A stretch of 64,000 bases of DNA, taken from Phycomyces blakesleeanus NRRL 1555(-) (Eukaryota; Mucoromycota; Mucoromycetes; Mucorales; Phycomycetaceae). Below are positions 49,115 through 62,560 of this stretch, piece after piece. The stretch covers positions 699,367-763,366 of the forward strand of contig NW_017265148.1 of NCBI RefSeq assembly GCF_001638985.1, read 5' to 3'. The first letter of the stretch is position 1, and every line of letters starts with the position of its first letter. Position numbers and translations under genes: made by a program. Below the pieces are notes generated by a model, which did not search any database, was not told the origin of the DNA, and saw only the letters and a list, made by a program, of their open reading frames with translations.

Positions 49115-50056
49115 ATGCAAGATACTAAAGTGCGAATCTTGTATAGAAATGTGCGTGGAACCGGTTATCGTATCGTGGTAGCTGCAGACAACACACAAGT
49201 ATCCAAAAAAGCAATTAGATTTGCGGTCCAGCTGTATCGTCGTCTTGAAGGGACCGACAACTCATTGGAGATCATTTACGCCGTCGGGCTGAATCCGACC
49301 AGTGAGACTACACTATCATTATTGTAAAGTTGAAATACACGCGCGTGCTTGTGTGTTTGTGTGTGTTAATGGGATATTAATAAATAAATGACCATTAAAA
49401 TCATTAAAATATTTGTTTATTTACTGGCTCTTTAGTGGTGGTCTGGACAGAACGAACAACCTCGATATTGAAAACAGCGCAAAAGAAGATTTGGAAGGCT
49501 TAGAACAATTCATGACAGATTACAAAAACTTGGTGAGTTGGTTTATATAAAGCAAATTTCTAAACCCATGCATATCAAGAGAATGCGATGTACACACGAC
49601 GTATACCCTCCCATCGAATCAAATGAAAAACAACCTGATAATTGAAACAAATCCCAATATGTTTATATTTATATTTATTTACTTTGGTTTTTATGTGTGA
49701 AATTACAGGTTGACTTCAAACTGTTTATGGTGCAAGACACAAAGTCAGTTGAAGAGATCTTGACTGGTTACATCAACAAGGATCCTCCTAATCTTGTGGT
49801 TATTGGTTCCACCAACAAGGAGGGAATCTCGAGGTAAGAATACAAAAATGTCACCGAGATAGTGTTTCTGGTGTACAAGTTTATTATATTAGGAAATATA
49901 GATATTTCTAGCTCTCACACACTTGCACACTATGTATATATCTGTGTGCCTTTAATATTTATTTATTTTAGATGGGTACTTGGGTCAGTAAGTGATTACT
50001 GCTTACACAACTGCCACTGTCCTGTCAGTCTAGTCCACAATAATGTCGATATCTAA
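49115..50056 (+). CDS. Universal-stress-protein (UspA-like) domain protein (171 aa, 4 exons)
   Basis: Exons 49115-49323, 49436-49532, 49709-49833 and 49972-50056 join in frame (516 nt). The single domain shows the USP pattern: YRIVVAADNTQVSKKAIRFA near the start, a middle helix AKEDLEGLEQFMTDYKN, then the ATP-binding-type motif VVIGSTNKEGISRWVLGSVS followed by DYCLHNCHCPVSLV, which closes USP domains. Cytoplasmic, no signal peptide. Mucoromycota have such genes; exact role unknown (nucleotide-binding stress protein by family). Confidence 0.88.
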
Positions 50057-51957
50057 ACCACCTACACATATATATATGTATATATACATAATCTCTATTG
50101 CTCCCTATTCTTTTGTGTGTCCGTGTAAAAATAAATAAACTAAACTTAATCAAACGCAATGAAATGAAGATGAACATAAATATGAACATAAATACAACAA
50201 TTCCTTTGTTTGGAAGACATGTAACCCAATCGACAGTTTGTGTACAAAGCTTATGAATTTATTTATTTTTCAGGTCAATCAAAGGAATATTATATATATA
50301 TATATTTAAAAAGAAAAAACTGGCTTTATGAATTGACCCGAGTCATTCCTTTACAAGGCAGGATTATTAATGGGGGTGGGAAAAAAAACAAAAACAAAAG
50401 GCTTATATATAGTGTATTCATATAGAGATACATACATGTGAACGTCATGTAAAGATAAATGTTAAACATAAAACATAAAGCATAAAACGTAAAATGTGCC
50501 ACAGATCATACACCTAGGTTTGGGTATTGATGTTAATAATAATATTAATAGGGCTCAAGTGTTTCAAACCACTCATATTCTTTAAAAGATAAACATGAAC
50601 AAATTGAATGGATCTCCAACAAGTGCTTTCTGAACCGTTGCACATCTGGCAGTGGCTTATTCCTTTGATACTAGAATTCCACAACAAACTCTCTTTTGTT
50701 CTTTATCTTCTTCATTTTCTTTTGTGTGCTTTATTGTTTGTTTCAATGAGTGAATAACCGAGTGACCTTTTTTTTATGTTACTGTTTTTGGAATTAAACT
50801 ACAAATTGTACAATAAACTGGTTGAATTCTAGAGCATTGTAGACCACTTTATTATATGCGAATTTTCTAGGTACATGTAATAATTTATAGTCTTATTATG
50901 TCCATATGTCAATATGTCATGTATGTCATAAAGACTCGTCTCTTGCGGTCCTTTTTCTTTTTCTTTTTCTTAATAATAATACAGCTACTACTACTATTAC
51001 TGGACCCTTGTTAAATACATATATCCCTTGTATCCCTTTTTTTATTTCTTTTCTTTTTCCCGTTACTTCTTTTCTCTCTCCCTTATCACACACCAAGGAA
51101 TGGGTGCCTTTTTTTTTATTTGTCTTACGATAATATATATGTATTACACCTTTTTTTTGGAATTTTTGAATGTACAAAGTACAAGTACAAGGAGAAATCA
51201 CTATAAGCCTTTATTTCTATCTATCTATCCATATATATATCTAAAACTACCAAACCAGGATGTGTGTTGAACAAAAGTGAATAATATATATAATCTTGGT
51301 AAGAACAAGAACCTCAACCAGGCACATCTTGTACTCATTATCATTTACTGTTTTTGACTTTAAGATTATTGTTACTTATTGATAAGAAATATATACACAC
51401 TCATACTTATAAAATGGATAAAGTCGATTTTGTATATAATTTAATGATAATCCTTATTGAAAATTGTCACCATTACCATGACTACCATTATTAACACTAC
51501 TGCATATATATATGTACATACATGAATATAGTTAAATAGATAAGGAGAGGGAAATATTAGAACAATTAAAGAATAAGAAAATTAAGAAGAAGAAGAAGGT
51601 TGGTCTGTGCACCAAAATAATTATTCCATTCTCAACAGCCAGCCAAAAAAAAATTATATATGTGTATACATATAAAATGACATGTTGATAGGTAGGTTGT
51701 CATGGCAACGTAAACATTCACACACTAACATTTGTGTTTTTTTTCCTTTCTTTCTTTTTTTTTTGTATGTTTGTAATACAATTCGCTGGGAAAATTAATG
51801 GCTAGCTATATTGAACTAAGCCGACAAACTAACTAACTAAATGAATGAATGAATGCATGAGTAGGTGAATTGATTACTGATATAATAAAACAAAAACAAA
51901 AAGTAGAATAGATACTATATAGTGTGGAGCTATTTATTTAGCTTGATGAACTTCGCG
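50057..51957. other. Intergenic, convergent 3' flanks, 1.9 kb
   Basis: No gene seen. It contains CT-rich and (CATA)n tracts and many short frames without family features (for example 50906-51270). Confidence 0.5.
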
Positions 51958-54900
51958 TTAAAGGTTCGTATTCTCTGCTGTAGTACCGCCGAGCCGCATT
52001 TTTCTTGCTTCACGGGTCACATCCTCAAGAACCTCAAATAATTACCCTACTTACCTAAACACACACACACACACATATATATATATAAATAAAATCGTTA
52101 TGTTATATTTGAAATAATTTTTGTCAGTTTTGTCTTTACTTCTTGTGACACAAATCGTTGTAAGGCTTTCTTTGGGTTCCTTGGCTTTGTCCGTCACCAA
52201 TCGATTGTGTTTGAGGGGGTGTTTTTTTTTTTTTGGTTGCTGCAAGTCAATTCAAATCGCCTTTTATTTTATACATGTATATTTATAGAAAGCAAAAATA
52301 TATAGATATCTACACACATACAAAGAAAGAATGCCAATTTTTTTTTAGTATAGTTTAATTAGTGTTGAATTATTTTATACAATAGATTACAATACAATAT
52401 TGTCTTAAAATAGAAATAATATTATTATTATTATTATTATTTTTAAAAAAAATTAAATTATTCAAACCAGGATTGGTTTTTACGTTGCCTAGGAACAAGC
52501 CGCGCCTGCTACTTGGTCTAGTGTTGAAGCGGGGATTCCTTTGACGATTGTTTTGTTTTGTTTTTAAAAATAAACCAAAAATTGAATAAGAGTACCGTGC
52601 ATCATATCCTAAAAGAATCTTGGACTCTTTTTAAAGTTTTTACTAAATGGACTACATCAAAGTACAATTCGGGAAACTCCAAGTAGTATTCTTTACTATT
52701 ATTCTCTTGAATATGTAAAGCTAGATAGATACTAAGTTTTGAATTTGTTTAATTTTTCTATTGGCGCGGAGTATTGACCCTCCAAAAATTAATGTGAGGC
52801 AGGCGGGATAGAGAAAAGAAAGAAAGAAAGAGAAAGAAAGAAAGAGGTTCTTCAAAAAATAGAATTTTTTTTCCCAGATACTCCACTCAGTGTCTAAATT
52901 TATAAATTTATCTACCATGTTTCAATTCAATTCAAATAACCTGTTTCACATTCTTTTCTATTCTCTCAGGAACATATTATATGTAAAGTGTATTCAATGC
53001 TAAATTGGATAGACTCATGATATAAGAGGTATTGTTTTTAAAGACATATTGTCATTTAGGCAAGTATCTATAATGGCTCGATTGACACAGGTTTACTCGG
53101 GACAATCGGCATACCGCACTTTTGTTTGAATATAACCACCTAATTTTGGTGTGGTCTGTGCTCAATGGATTTCTTGCCAATACTTACACCTCTTCTAAAC
53201 CATCCTGATATTTGGCAGTTGAAGTGCGTATCAACGAATTGAGGGTCAACGTAAATTCAACGTTTGCCAATTGGAATTACACACCATCCTTGGCTGATAA
53301 TGGCTTGTTTCTTGAGAGACGAGACATGACGTCGTGAACTAAAGGGTTTGAATTCCTTTTAACATGTATGGGTGTATCTACCATAGCTTATGTTATTTGG
53401 TGTACTCATTACTGTGCCCATACACTGTGAATTACTACTGCCCAAAAAGTACATGAACTTACTCCTAACTCCCATATAATCATATACCATTGTATGCATT
53501 GGCGGTATCAATAAAAATAAAATTCCAAAAAAAAATTAATGTCATGTTTTCGAAATTTTTATGATACAAATTATACATAAAAATACGATTAGATTTTTTG
53601 AAAATAGACTATAATCATGTATTATATATGTATATATATATTATCTGGTCTTGGAATCGGAGCAACGATTGATAGATAACTTGACTAAATGATTATAAAA
53701 GGAAGAAAAGGAAAAAGAGGCGGAGTGAGCAGGTAAAATAAGGGTGAATTTTATTTATCTTTTATATACACATAAAAAATACCTGATGGCCGGAGTAATT
53801 CAAGATCTTGTTTGGAGCGCTCATTCTCAAAGGGTTCAACAAGCCATTGTTGGCTAGAGACGCCTGACATCTTTGTATTGAGGAAGATAAAGCTACCTTC
53901 TTTGTGGTCTCCCTAATGAGATACAGATGTGTTTAGGATAAAAGAAGAAATAGTAAGATATCTCAATATGATATAATTGACTATTCAATTTAGAATCTAG
54001 AATTTAGAATCTTCAATCTTGAACCTTGAACCTTGACCCTTGAATTTAAGCAACAACAATATCATCATCATCATCACCATCACCATTATATATAGAAATA
54101 TGCATATATATAGAAATTGACGTGTGTGTGAAAAAAAAATTATATAGATTTACCCGTATGTCTAGGCTGAGATGAGGGGCAGCTGCGGGGAAAATGAAAC
54201 CATCTTGATACTTCCATCGTTGGTTGTAAGCCAATCCAGATTTACGCGCATACTGAACCAGAGATTTATCCTTTTTAATATCACCTGCCAACACCAAACA
54301 GATATACGTATGTTTGATGAAATTACAAGCCTCATCAGTATAATTCTTAGTCTTGGCCTTGACCTTAGCCTTGACCTTAGCCTTGTACTTAGCCTTGTAC
54401 TTAGCCTTATACTTAGCCTTAGCATTAGACTCAGCCTTAGCATTATATCTTATTATCAATCACATTGAATAAAAGAAGAAAGAAAAGCCTTGTATGCAAT
54501 GAGGCTGATAATAATAATAAAATAATGTATATAGTCTTGTTTCAAACCTCCTCTTATATCTAGGGCTGTAAAGAACAGAATGCAATGGATAATATACAAA
54601 AGAATGATGATGTTAATATCAATAGTGATAAATAATATATGAGAATAGCAAAGAAGAAGAGAAAACGAAATAAGCTTAAACGGAACTACATTATTATTAT
54701 TATTATTTTGGTGTTAATGGTTTTACAAGGTTTGTGTGGCACATAGCACGTAGCACCTTTTCTGCTTGTTCTGCTTGTTCTGCTTGTTCTGTTCTGTCTA
54801 TTCTGTCTATTTTGCTTCTTCTGTCTTACTCTACTCTACGATAGTCTATCATACCATACACTGGACTATATAGTGTATATTATGATCTGATCTGATCTGC

Positions 54901-55427
54901 TGTGTTGTGCTGTGTTGTATTGTTGGCTTGCTTTGTACTCACCTAGTCCTGATTTCTTATTCAGCAAGAATCCATCTTCGTGCATCCACAGCTGGCACAC
55001 AAATCACTCCATTTAGACTTTACCAGCTCACTCATGGATTCATTCATTAGATATTTTCTTTACCTGGTTTATACTGTCGGTATGTTTCTTATCGCACAAA
55101 CAAACAAGTAAAAAGGTTAGGGCATGAAACCAAAAAGGTCCTGGGAACTTACCTGGGGCCATATAATGATATGGGCGTCATTCTTAAGGAGATATTTATT
55201 TTTATATGTATCAATGTATAAAAAGAAACGCGTTTATTAAAAGTATTAGTGCCTTTTAAGACATTTCTGGTGGAGTTACAAGCTTTCTTCTTGTAAAACC
55301 AACCTCTTTATGAGTTGTATTATAATATTACCAGCATACTACCATCATTTACATCCACAGCCATCGGCCTATCTTTACTGCGTATAAAGAAGAAGCCATC
55401 CGAAAAGTCGTTTGAGTATCCAGCCAT
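51958..55427 (-). CDS. Ricin-B-type beta-trefoil protein (192 aa, 9 exons in this model)
   Basis: Exons 55427-55332, 55182-55153, 55087-55064, 54991-54943, 54565-54548, 54284-54154, 53912-53783, 52165-52140 and 52032-51958 join in frame (579 nt). The first seven give one beta-trefoil: FFFIRSKDRPMAVDVN, NDAHIIIWPQKHTDSINQLW, MHEDGFLLNKKSGLALDIRG, QYARKSGLAYNQRWKYQDGF, LSLDIRGDHKEGSFIFLN and SSQQWLVEPF carry the repeated LDI / Q.W core of the ricin B lectin fold. Only the lectin-type fold is present, with no catalytic chain; no toxicity is implied. The last two exons (ALQRFVSQE, VLEDVTREARKMRL) lie across a 1.6-kb intron and are less certain. Function unknown, probably carbohydrate or protein binding. 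Confidence 0.78.
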
Positions 55428-56466
55428 TGATTTGGAAATAAGGGAAAGAGAGATGTGCAATAGAATAAGAATCTTGTTGATTAAATTGTTGTAATTTTTT
55501 TTTATTTCTTTCTTTTTGGCTATATAAATCTCCCCACCAAGGAGACTGGAATGAATGTTCTTGTGAATGATACAGGTTTTGGTTGCGTCACCAAGAAATT
55601 ATAATGTAGAGCACAATTTTCAATATCCTTAAAGATATCCACACTCCAACTACACAGCCAACAAAACATATGACCTGTCGCAGGACAATTCTTTATTATT
55701 ATTTTTGATCTGAATCGAATAAGCTATAAATACCCATTAGGACATGGTGTCACCCACATATAATGATACACAATCCAGCCAGTCAGACGGTTAAATAGAG
55801 AGTGTGGTATGAGTTGGAGTTATTGGCTTGAGTGCTGGCCATTGGTTGGTGTTGTTTGCTCATCAGCCTTTAGATAAGCTTTGATTTGAAAGGCAAATAT
55901 TCAAGCCACAAGGGTCAACCCTTTTATATAACAAAATACACTCTACACATAGCTTTACTATTCTCCTCCTCATCTATGGTTCCGCAGCCACCTTTATTTT
56001 ATTTTATTTTATTTTATTTTATAACCCAGCCAACAACCAAAAAAAAAAAACTTCAATTTTGAGAGTGGAACAAACTGAATATAGAATTTATTTATAATAT
56101 AAAACCCTTTTCTTTTCTTTTCCTGCCCTGCCCCTATTTTAGAATCCAATATCATACATTCCCAAAAAGGAAAGAAATAAAAAATAGAATAGAAAAAATA
56201 AGCACAGGAGTAACAAAGAAAAAATAAAAAGAAAAAAAAGTTATAAAAATAAATAAATAAATAAAAAGGTCCTTTTATTTATTTTGTCTCTCTCTCTCTT
56301 TTCTTCTTCTAACTTTTTTCTTTTCGTTACCCTTTTTATTTAATTAATTATTTTCTTTTTCTTTAACTGTAAAGGAGAAAGAAAGAGAGAAAGAAAAGAA
56401 AGAGAGAAAAAGAAAAAAAAAATCACGAGGCAACAACAATACCAACAACAATATCATTTAGTTGCC
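55428..56466. other. Divergent promoter region of the beta-trefoil and type II membrane protein genes
   Basis: No gene. Purine-rich tracts (GAAAGAGA)n at about 56370-56420, just before the 56467 start; (TTTTA)n near 55995-56020; A10 near 56040. Confidence 0.5.
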
Positions 56467-57960
56467 ATGGCAATTCATTTTTTACCCAAGATTTCCATTT
56501 CATCCAAGCAACTGTCAAAGAAGATGCTCCTCATCCAGCTTCTCATTGTCTTTCTGCTCGGCTTCTTCTTCACAACCACCTTTAGAGCCAGTGTCCAACG
56601 TAACAGTATGCGTGAGTAATAAAACAAACCTTATCCACACTTTTCACAAAGAAATTCTATATAATTTCTTTTTTTTTGACGCACAGATGATGATTTACTT
56701 ACTAATGTATATTTTGTATTGTAATTGTTACTATAATTACCATTCTTACCATTCTTAGTCAACAGCTGTGCCTCAGATATCAATCTGTGTCGCCCTGAGT
56801 GGAGACCGCCTCACGAAGCAAAGGTCTTTAAAGAAACAATCCACCAGGCAACCATTGCCAACCAAGCCCCAATCGCATTATCACAAAAACAACAAAAACA
56901 ACAACAACAATTAGCACCACCCACCTTCCCTTACACAATCATCACCGGCTCCAGTGCGAACCACTTGTGTGCACTCGAAAACTTCCTCTATGCACTCAAC
57001 AAATTGCGCCCTGAGCTCGATCCATCCGAGTTTCCACGCATTGCTGTTTATAACATTGGCATGAACCGCACCCAATTGCCTGTGCTGGACCAGCTGCAGT
57101 CCAACGGCCTCATTGATGATGTCGTGACCCTGGACTACTACAAGTATCCCCGGTTCTGGGATGTGGCCATCAATGCGGGCGAGTACGCCTGGAAGACTGG
57201 CATTGTGCACGAGGCACGCATCCGGTACGGCGGAACTCTCATCTGGCTCGACGCAGGCAACATTGTCACAACCGACTTTTTGCGCTACATTCCATCCATC
57301 GTGCGCCAGTCTGGCGGATTCTGGTCTCCCCGCAGCTCGTACATGATGGCCCGCTGGACCCACCCGGGCATGTACAAGTACTATGATGCCTCCCCCGAAG
57401 AATACGCCCGGAACATCAATTGCAACGGTGCCGCCATTGGATTCGACACCACAAACCAGACGATTGTAGACACCATTATGGAGCCATGGTACGAGTGTGG
57501 TCTGGTCAAGAACTGCATTGCCCCTGCAGGCTCGTCGCGCATCAACCATCGTCAGGATCAGGCTGCATTGACCTTTTTGGCTTATCGCAGCGGTCACAGC
57601 TGTAAGAGGATTCCATCCCGCTATCACAACTTGCAGGTCCATCGTGATGTGTCGTGCCGTGCAACGTTGTTGGAGTTGGAGTTACAGGGCATGCTCAGCC
57701 ATCCCTCTGCCATTGGTGAGTCTAATTATAATTATAATTATCTTTGCTTTATACTTACTTATTCTTGCTCTGCCTTTTTGACAGATACTCCAAAGTGGGA
57801 AAGATCCGATACTCTTGCTCTCTTCAGCCACCCTGAATGGCGATACCCTCAAGACAAAGTACCTTCTCATATCGGAAAGCTACTCAGCCCCATTGAGAAT
57901 GAAAATGAAGATGAAAACGCTGGAGTTGAAGGTGAAAGTGAAGTTGAAGTTAAAGTCTAA
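56467..57960 (+). CDS. Type II membrane protein, possible glycosyltransferase (425 aa, 3 exons)
   Basis: Exons 56467-56611, 56759-57715 and 57785-57960 join in frame (1278 nt). Residues about 20-40 form a signal anchor (MLLIQLLIVFLLGFFFTTTF) after a basic N-terminus, so a Golgi/ER type II protein is likely. A Gln run (QKQQKQQQQQ) precedes a globular domain: YTIITGSSANHLCALENFLY, IAVYNIGMNRTQLPVLDQLQ, LIWLDAGNIVTTDFLRYI, CNGAAIGFD, INHRQDQAALTFLAYRSGHS. The W-L-D-A-G and Q-D-Q patterns recall GT-A-like proteins of DUF1647 type. No enzyme activity can be assigned. The C-terminus is acidic (EVEVKV). Codon use in exon 2 is strongly C-biased, unlike neighbours, suggesting high expression. Confidence 0.82.
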
Positions 57961-58904
57961 AAAAGAAAAGAAAATACTTTAAAAAAAAATTTCATCTTCA
58001 TCTTCATCTTCATACTTTGCTACTTCTGCTTCTGCTTCTGCTTCTACTTCTTCTTATATATACATATTATATATTCTTATTATTTTGTACACTATATTTC
58101 TCTCTTTTTTCTTTGTTCTACCTTTTATACACTACAAATCAGCACACACATTGCTACTGCTCTTGTTACTGCTATCATTATCATCCTTACTACTACTACT
58201 ACTACTACTACTACTACAAACTTTCTATTAATTGTAAATATCATTCATACCTTTCATGTTTTTCTTTATGTATTTCATATAACTTATTGTATTTTACGTA
58301 ATTTCAACCAAAAATATATATATATACTACCATTACTGCTTAATAAAACGTATTAAAAATAATAATATAAATAATTGTTTCATTACAAAAATGCACACAT
58401 CTTTAAACATTTCTTAAAGATCCTTTTCTCCTTCTTGTTTTGATACCTAAATATATAAATATATAAACATAAATTCAACCCCTTAGATGCACATATATAA
58501 ATACTGAAGCACAATTACAATTCACAATTATTTGTGACCAGAGTTGGATACACAAGCACATCACATACAGATGTATCTATAATGAGAGATAAAGAGAGGA
58601 GCACCAAATCCATTGTTACTATACTTTAACCTAAACTACCCATTTATTCATCTCTTCTTTTATTTTTACAATAGAAATTGAAACAATCAATAAAAGATAT
58701 AACAAACAGCTGGTTGGTTAGCTATCCAAGTTAGTTATTTCCCTTTAAATTAACAAGGAACAATCATTATGTGGTTTTGATAATAAACAGACGAATTACA
58801 AACACGCGCCAAACGTACACGCGCATTGTTTCAAAAAATAAAATAAAATTATAATAAAACAAAGAAAAGCATAGAATAGAATAAAATGAAATGAAATGAA
58901 ATGA

Positions 58905-58938
<34 letters not shown>

Positions 58939-58985
58939 CTAGATAGCTAGATAGCAACAAGTGATAAAGAAAATAAAGAAAATTT
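57961..58985. other. Intergenic between convergent genes
   Basis: No gene. Microsatellites: (TTCATC)n at about 57990-58012, (TTCTGC)n at about 58024-58045, (CTA)n at about 58188-58215 and (TA)n at about 58910-58935. Shared 3' flanks of the 56.5-58.0 kb gene and Csl4. Confidence 0.5.
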
Positions 58986-59869
58986 CTAAAATGGCTTTGC
59001 ACATTTACGGTATTCGATTGCTTTGGTTTTTGGACACTGCATTTCTTGCCAAGACACCGGGATCATAGTAGCACCTACAATCAAATAAACAAACAAACAA
59101 ACAATCAGTCAGTCAGTCAGTCAGTCAGTCAAGTCATGTAAGAAAGTAATAACAAAATATGCATAGATACATATATATATATATTAATTTTAATATTTCT
59201 TACCTGCTACACTAGTGGCAAAGATTACGCCCAGTTCATTCTTGGCTGTAGACAAAACATAGGAACGCGCATCGCCAAGAGAAATAACCTCTGCCTGAAC
59301 AATGTCTCCGGGTCTGAATGAATTGTAGATCTTGACCTTGTCCTTTTCAGCAGCCCTAACATCCTGCACACTAATTGCGATTGTTATCCCAATAAGTAAG
59401 TATGCAGTACAAAGGAATACACATATTAACATTGAGATCAGAAAAATGTTAATTCATTTGGTCATTTGGTCATTTGGCCATTTGTTTTGCTTACCGAATA
59501 GATCCCACGAAATCCTCCTTGCAAGGCACTTCACCTACTACCATGATTGCTACAACGGCTTGCATTGGACTCACTCGAATCACTTTACCTGTGATCTATT
59601 GTACAACCACAACAAAATCCAAAACAATATCAAGTACCCAAAATAAATGAAACAACCCAAAAATTAAAAACCAAAAAATAAAATATATATAGATATAAAT
59701 TTGTTTATTATTATTAATATTATCATTTACCACACTACCAACTTCTGGTACAGCAGATTGTTCTTTTTCACGTGTGACAGTGAGGAGTGGTAACTAAGCC
59801 CAAAAATCAAAAACCAAAACCAAAAAACAAAAAAAAAATACATACAAAAATATACAGAAAAAAAGAAAG

Positions 59870-59908
<39 letters not shown>

Positions 59909-60369
59909 TTTATTTATTTGGATTTGTATCTGTATTTGTATTTGTATTTATATTCATATACAAATAAGAGAGAGAAAATATATATATAGAGATAGATATT
60001 GATTTTGATTTAGATATTGATTTGGACAGCCTCCCCTCCCAATTCAGCCCAAAATCAAAATCAAAATCAAAATCAAAATCATATCAATAACGGAAGAGTA
60101 TGTATGTGATTATGTATTTATTTATAACTCTCTCTCTATTGCTTATATATGTAACAGCAGCCATAGCCACAATTAAATAATAGTAATAATAACAATAAGA
60201 ATAATAGGCTTACTTGTCCTTCGGCTGCTTGGAGAACATGGCGCAGTCCAACTACACTCGAATAAAGCAGTCCATCGCGTTCATAGGTGCCGGTTCCTGC
60301 AGAATAGTCTTCTGCATATCCTAGTCTCTGTCCGGGTACAACAGGTTCAGGATGTCCAAGGTCGATCAT
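58986..60369 (-). CDS. CSL4: RNA exosome cap subunit Csl4 (191 aa, 5 exons)
   Basis: Exons 60369-60214, 59793-59731, 59595-59495, 59370-59204 and 59074-58986 join in frame (576 nt). One of the three S1/KH cap subunits of the exosome. N-terminal domain: VVPGQRLGYAEDYSAGTGTY with GLLYSSVVG; linker PEVGSVVITGKV; S1 domain: IRVSPMQAVVAIMVVG, VQDVRAAEKDKVKIYNSFRP, GDIVQAEVISLGDARSYVLS; C-terminal MIPVSWQEMQCP with two further Cys. Length matches yeast and human Csl4. I chose ATG 60369 (MIDLGHPEPVVPGQRLG) over an in-frame ATG 36 nt upstream because family members have only a short lead before VVPGQ. Confidence 0.95.
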
Positions 60370-60716
60370 TGTGTAGATGAGAGAATTAACTTGCAATTCC
60401 AACAAAAAAATTAAAATAAAAAATAAATAAAAATGCTATGTATTGCTGTGACTTGACAAATTTCGGAGCTCAACAATAAATATGTACATATATTATGCCT
60501 ATGTAGTATAGTATAGTATAGTATAGTATAGTATAGTATAGTATAGTATAATGTAGTGTAGTGTAGTGTAGTGTAGTGTAGATAATCACTAACACTCAAT
60601 CAAATTAACCAAAAAATAAATTAACATTTTCTTCTTCTTTTCTTAGCAAGTCGCAAATGTAAATGTGCTTTGTATTAGAATTCATCTTTTATTACATATG
60701 CAGGTTGTGATTGTGA

Positions 60717-61117
60717 TCATATCAATGTTTTTCTGAGAGGAAATTCCGCTCGGTAGGACCTCAGATATATTGTGTTCAAGAGACTATGTTCGTGACCGCG
60801 TAACACGACTTCCATGCTGCCGTCGTAGAATCCACAAACCGGATGAACAGAGCACACAAGACCAACAACTTTGCCCAATAATGGCGCAATAGAAGTCTGT
60901 ACCTTTCTTTCGGCGTCTTTTAAACTCTCAAGTGGAAGTCCCCAGATGGATAGGATTGTATAATCATAGAATGGATCCAGCGTTCTTGTCGCAGTCACCT
61001 TGCACATTTTTGACTCTCTGTACTCAACACAGACTCCTTTTAACAGAGCCTCGGTTTTGTACTCTAGAGAACCAAACACAACCTCAATAATAGTGTCCGT
61101 ACCACTACCAATTATAT

Positions 61118-61156
<39 letters not shown>

Positions 61157-61397
61157 AGCTACTACAACTACTACAACTACTACAACTACTACAACTGCTA
61201 GTAGTCGTAGTGGTATCCACTTTTGCAGCAATTATGTTTGATCCAAACTGTTTGTGGAGCAATTCAAGCCCTTCATCTGGTGAAGCAAGAGTCTGGAAAT
61301 GAAATAAGATGCTCGTACGATGGTTGATGCTAGTGCGCCACGCCGCAGTCGATAGATAGTGATGGGTCATGACTCCATCGGAATAACTTGATATCAT
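60717..61397 (-). CDS. Hypothetical protein with Ser/Cys run (226 aa)
   Basis: Intact single-exon frame. A Thr/Ser/Cys low-complexity tract (about residues 62-93, coded by a TAG/TTG-type trinucleotide array on the minus strand) splits an N-terminal part (TSILFHFQTLASPDEGLELL) from a C-terminal part that looks globular (IIEVVFGSLEYKTEALLKGV, DYTILSIWGLPLESLKDAER, LLGKVVGLVCSVHPVCGFYD). No family recognised. The 3' end lies about 350 bp upstream of the Csl4 start, on the same strand. I believe it is real because the two flanking parts have non-random composition and hydrophobic patterning. Confidence 0.6.
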
Positions 61398-62152
61398 GAA
61401 AATGAACTATTATTGTGTTTTGTGAAGTAGAAACAAGAGAAAGATATATGTTTGTTTATTTGCTTATCTTGTATTGTATTTGTTGCTGTTGTGTACCTTG
61501 ACTACTTTGTGTAGATACACCTATATATATAAAGAGGCTTGTATTTTATTTTACTTCTTTTTGTTGTTGTTGTTTGTTGTCATGGTTATTGATTTATTTT
61601 TATATATAGATATTGCAATTATATTCAAGTATTGTTGTCATAGAGATAAGAGGCACCTTGTACAGTTTACCATTTGATTGTAAGACTCTTAACTTTATCC
61701 ACTCTTTATACTTTCTTTAGCCTTATTATCTACTCTTATTACATTACCCCCTCCTCCCTCCCTTACTATTACCATTACTATTACCATTATGGTTTCAATT
61801 TCTATTTCCCTCCTTTTTGGACAATACAGATGATAAAATAAATAGATATATATATATATAAGAATATATAAGAATATATAAATATATATATAAATAAAAG
61901 TTTAACGGCGTCAAGGTATTAGAAGAAGCATGTGGTAATATTAGTAGAAAATAAAATAAAATAAAGAAAGAAAGAATCGAAAGAAAGAAATAAAGAATGA
62001 CTGAATGAATGAATGAGTGAGTGAATTAATGAATTAATGAATGAATTAAAGTAAGAGACAGCTCTCCTTTTCTCTCTTGCTTTCTGCTTTTTTTGGAGGG
62101 TGTTTGTTATTATTGTTGGTTGATATAAAGAAAGAAAAAAAGAAGAAGAAGC

Positions 62153-62208
<56 letters not shown>

Positions 62209-62514
62209 AAGAAGAAGAAGAATAAGAACCTTTCTATATCTTTCTATTTCTTTTGCTCTTTTCCTGCTTGTTCGCTCTCTCGCGCACTTGTTTTCTTTTA
62301 TATATATATATCTTTCTCACTCTTCTTTCATTCTTTCATTCTTCTTTCATCTTTCTTCTTTCTTTGTTGTAGAAGGTGATAATTTCTTTAAGGAGGAGGA
62401 CGAGTTTTCTGTTGGTGTTGGCAGTGTTGGCGTTAAGAATTGATGTTGAATTTGCTATTGGTTTGTTGTCGGTAAAAGTAGTTGTTGTGTGGTATTGCTT
62501 GTTTCTTCTTTTTC

Positions 62515-62551
<37 letters not shown>

Positions 62552-62560
62552 TTTGCCTTT
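61398..62560. other. Intergenic with trinucleotide and CT microsatellites
   Basis: No gene. A long (AGT)n array at about 62153-62206, (TC)n at about 62520-62547 and (AATG)n near 62000-62045. It holds the 3' flank of casein kinase and the promoter of the 226-aa gene. Confidence 0.55.

Noticed and set aside
56911..57642. Minus-strand 243-codon frame
   Set aside because: It is the antisense of the conserved exon 2 of the type II membrane protein, a by-product of C-rich third positions.
60481..60584. TATAG/TGTAG tandem array
   Set aside because: A simple 5-bp microsatellite upstream of Csl4, not a CRISPR or structured array.
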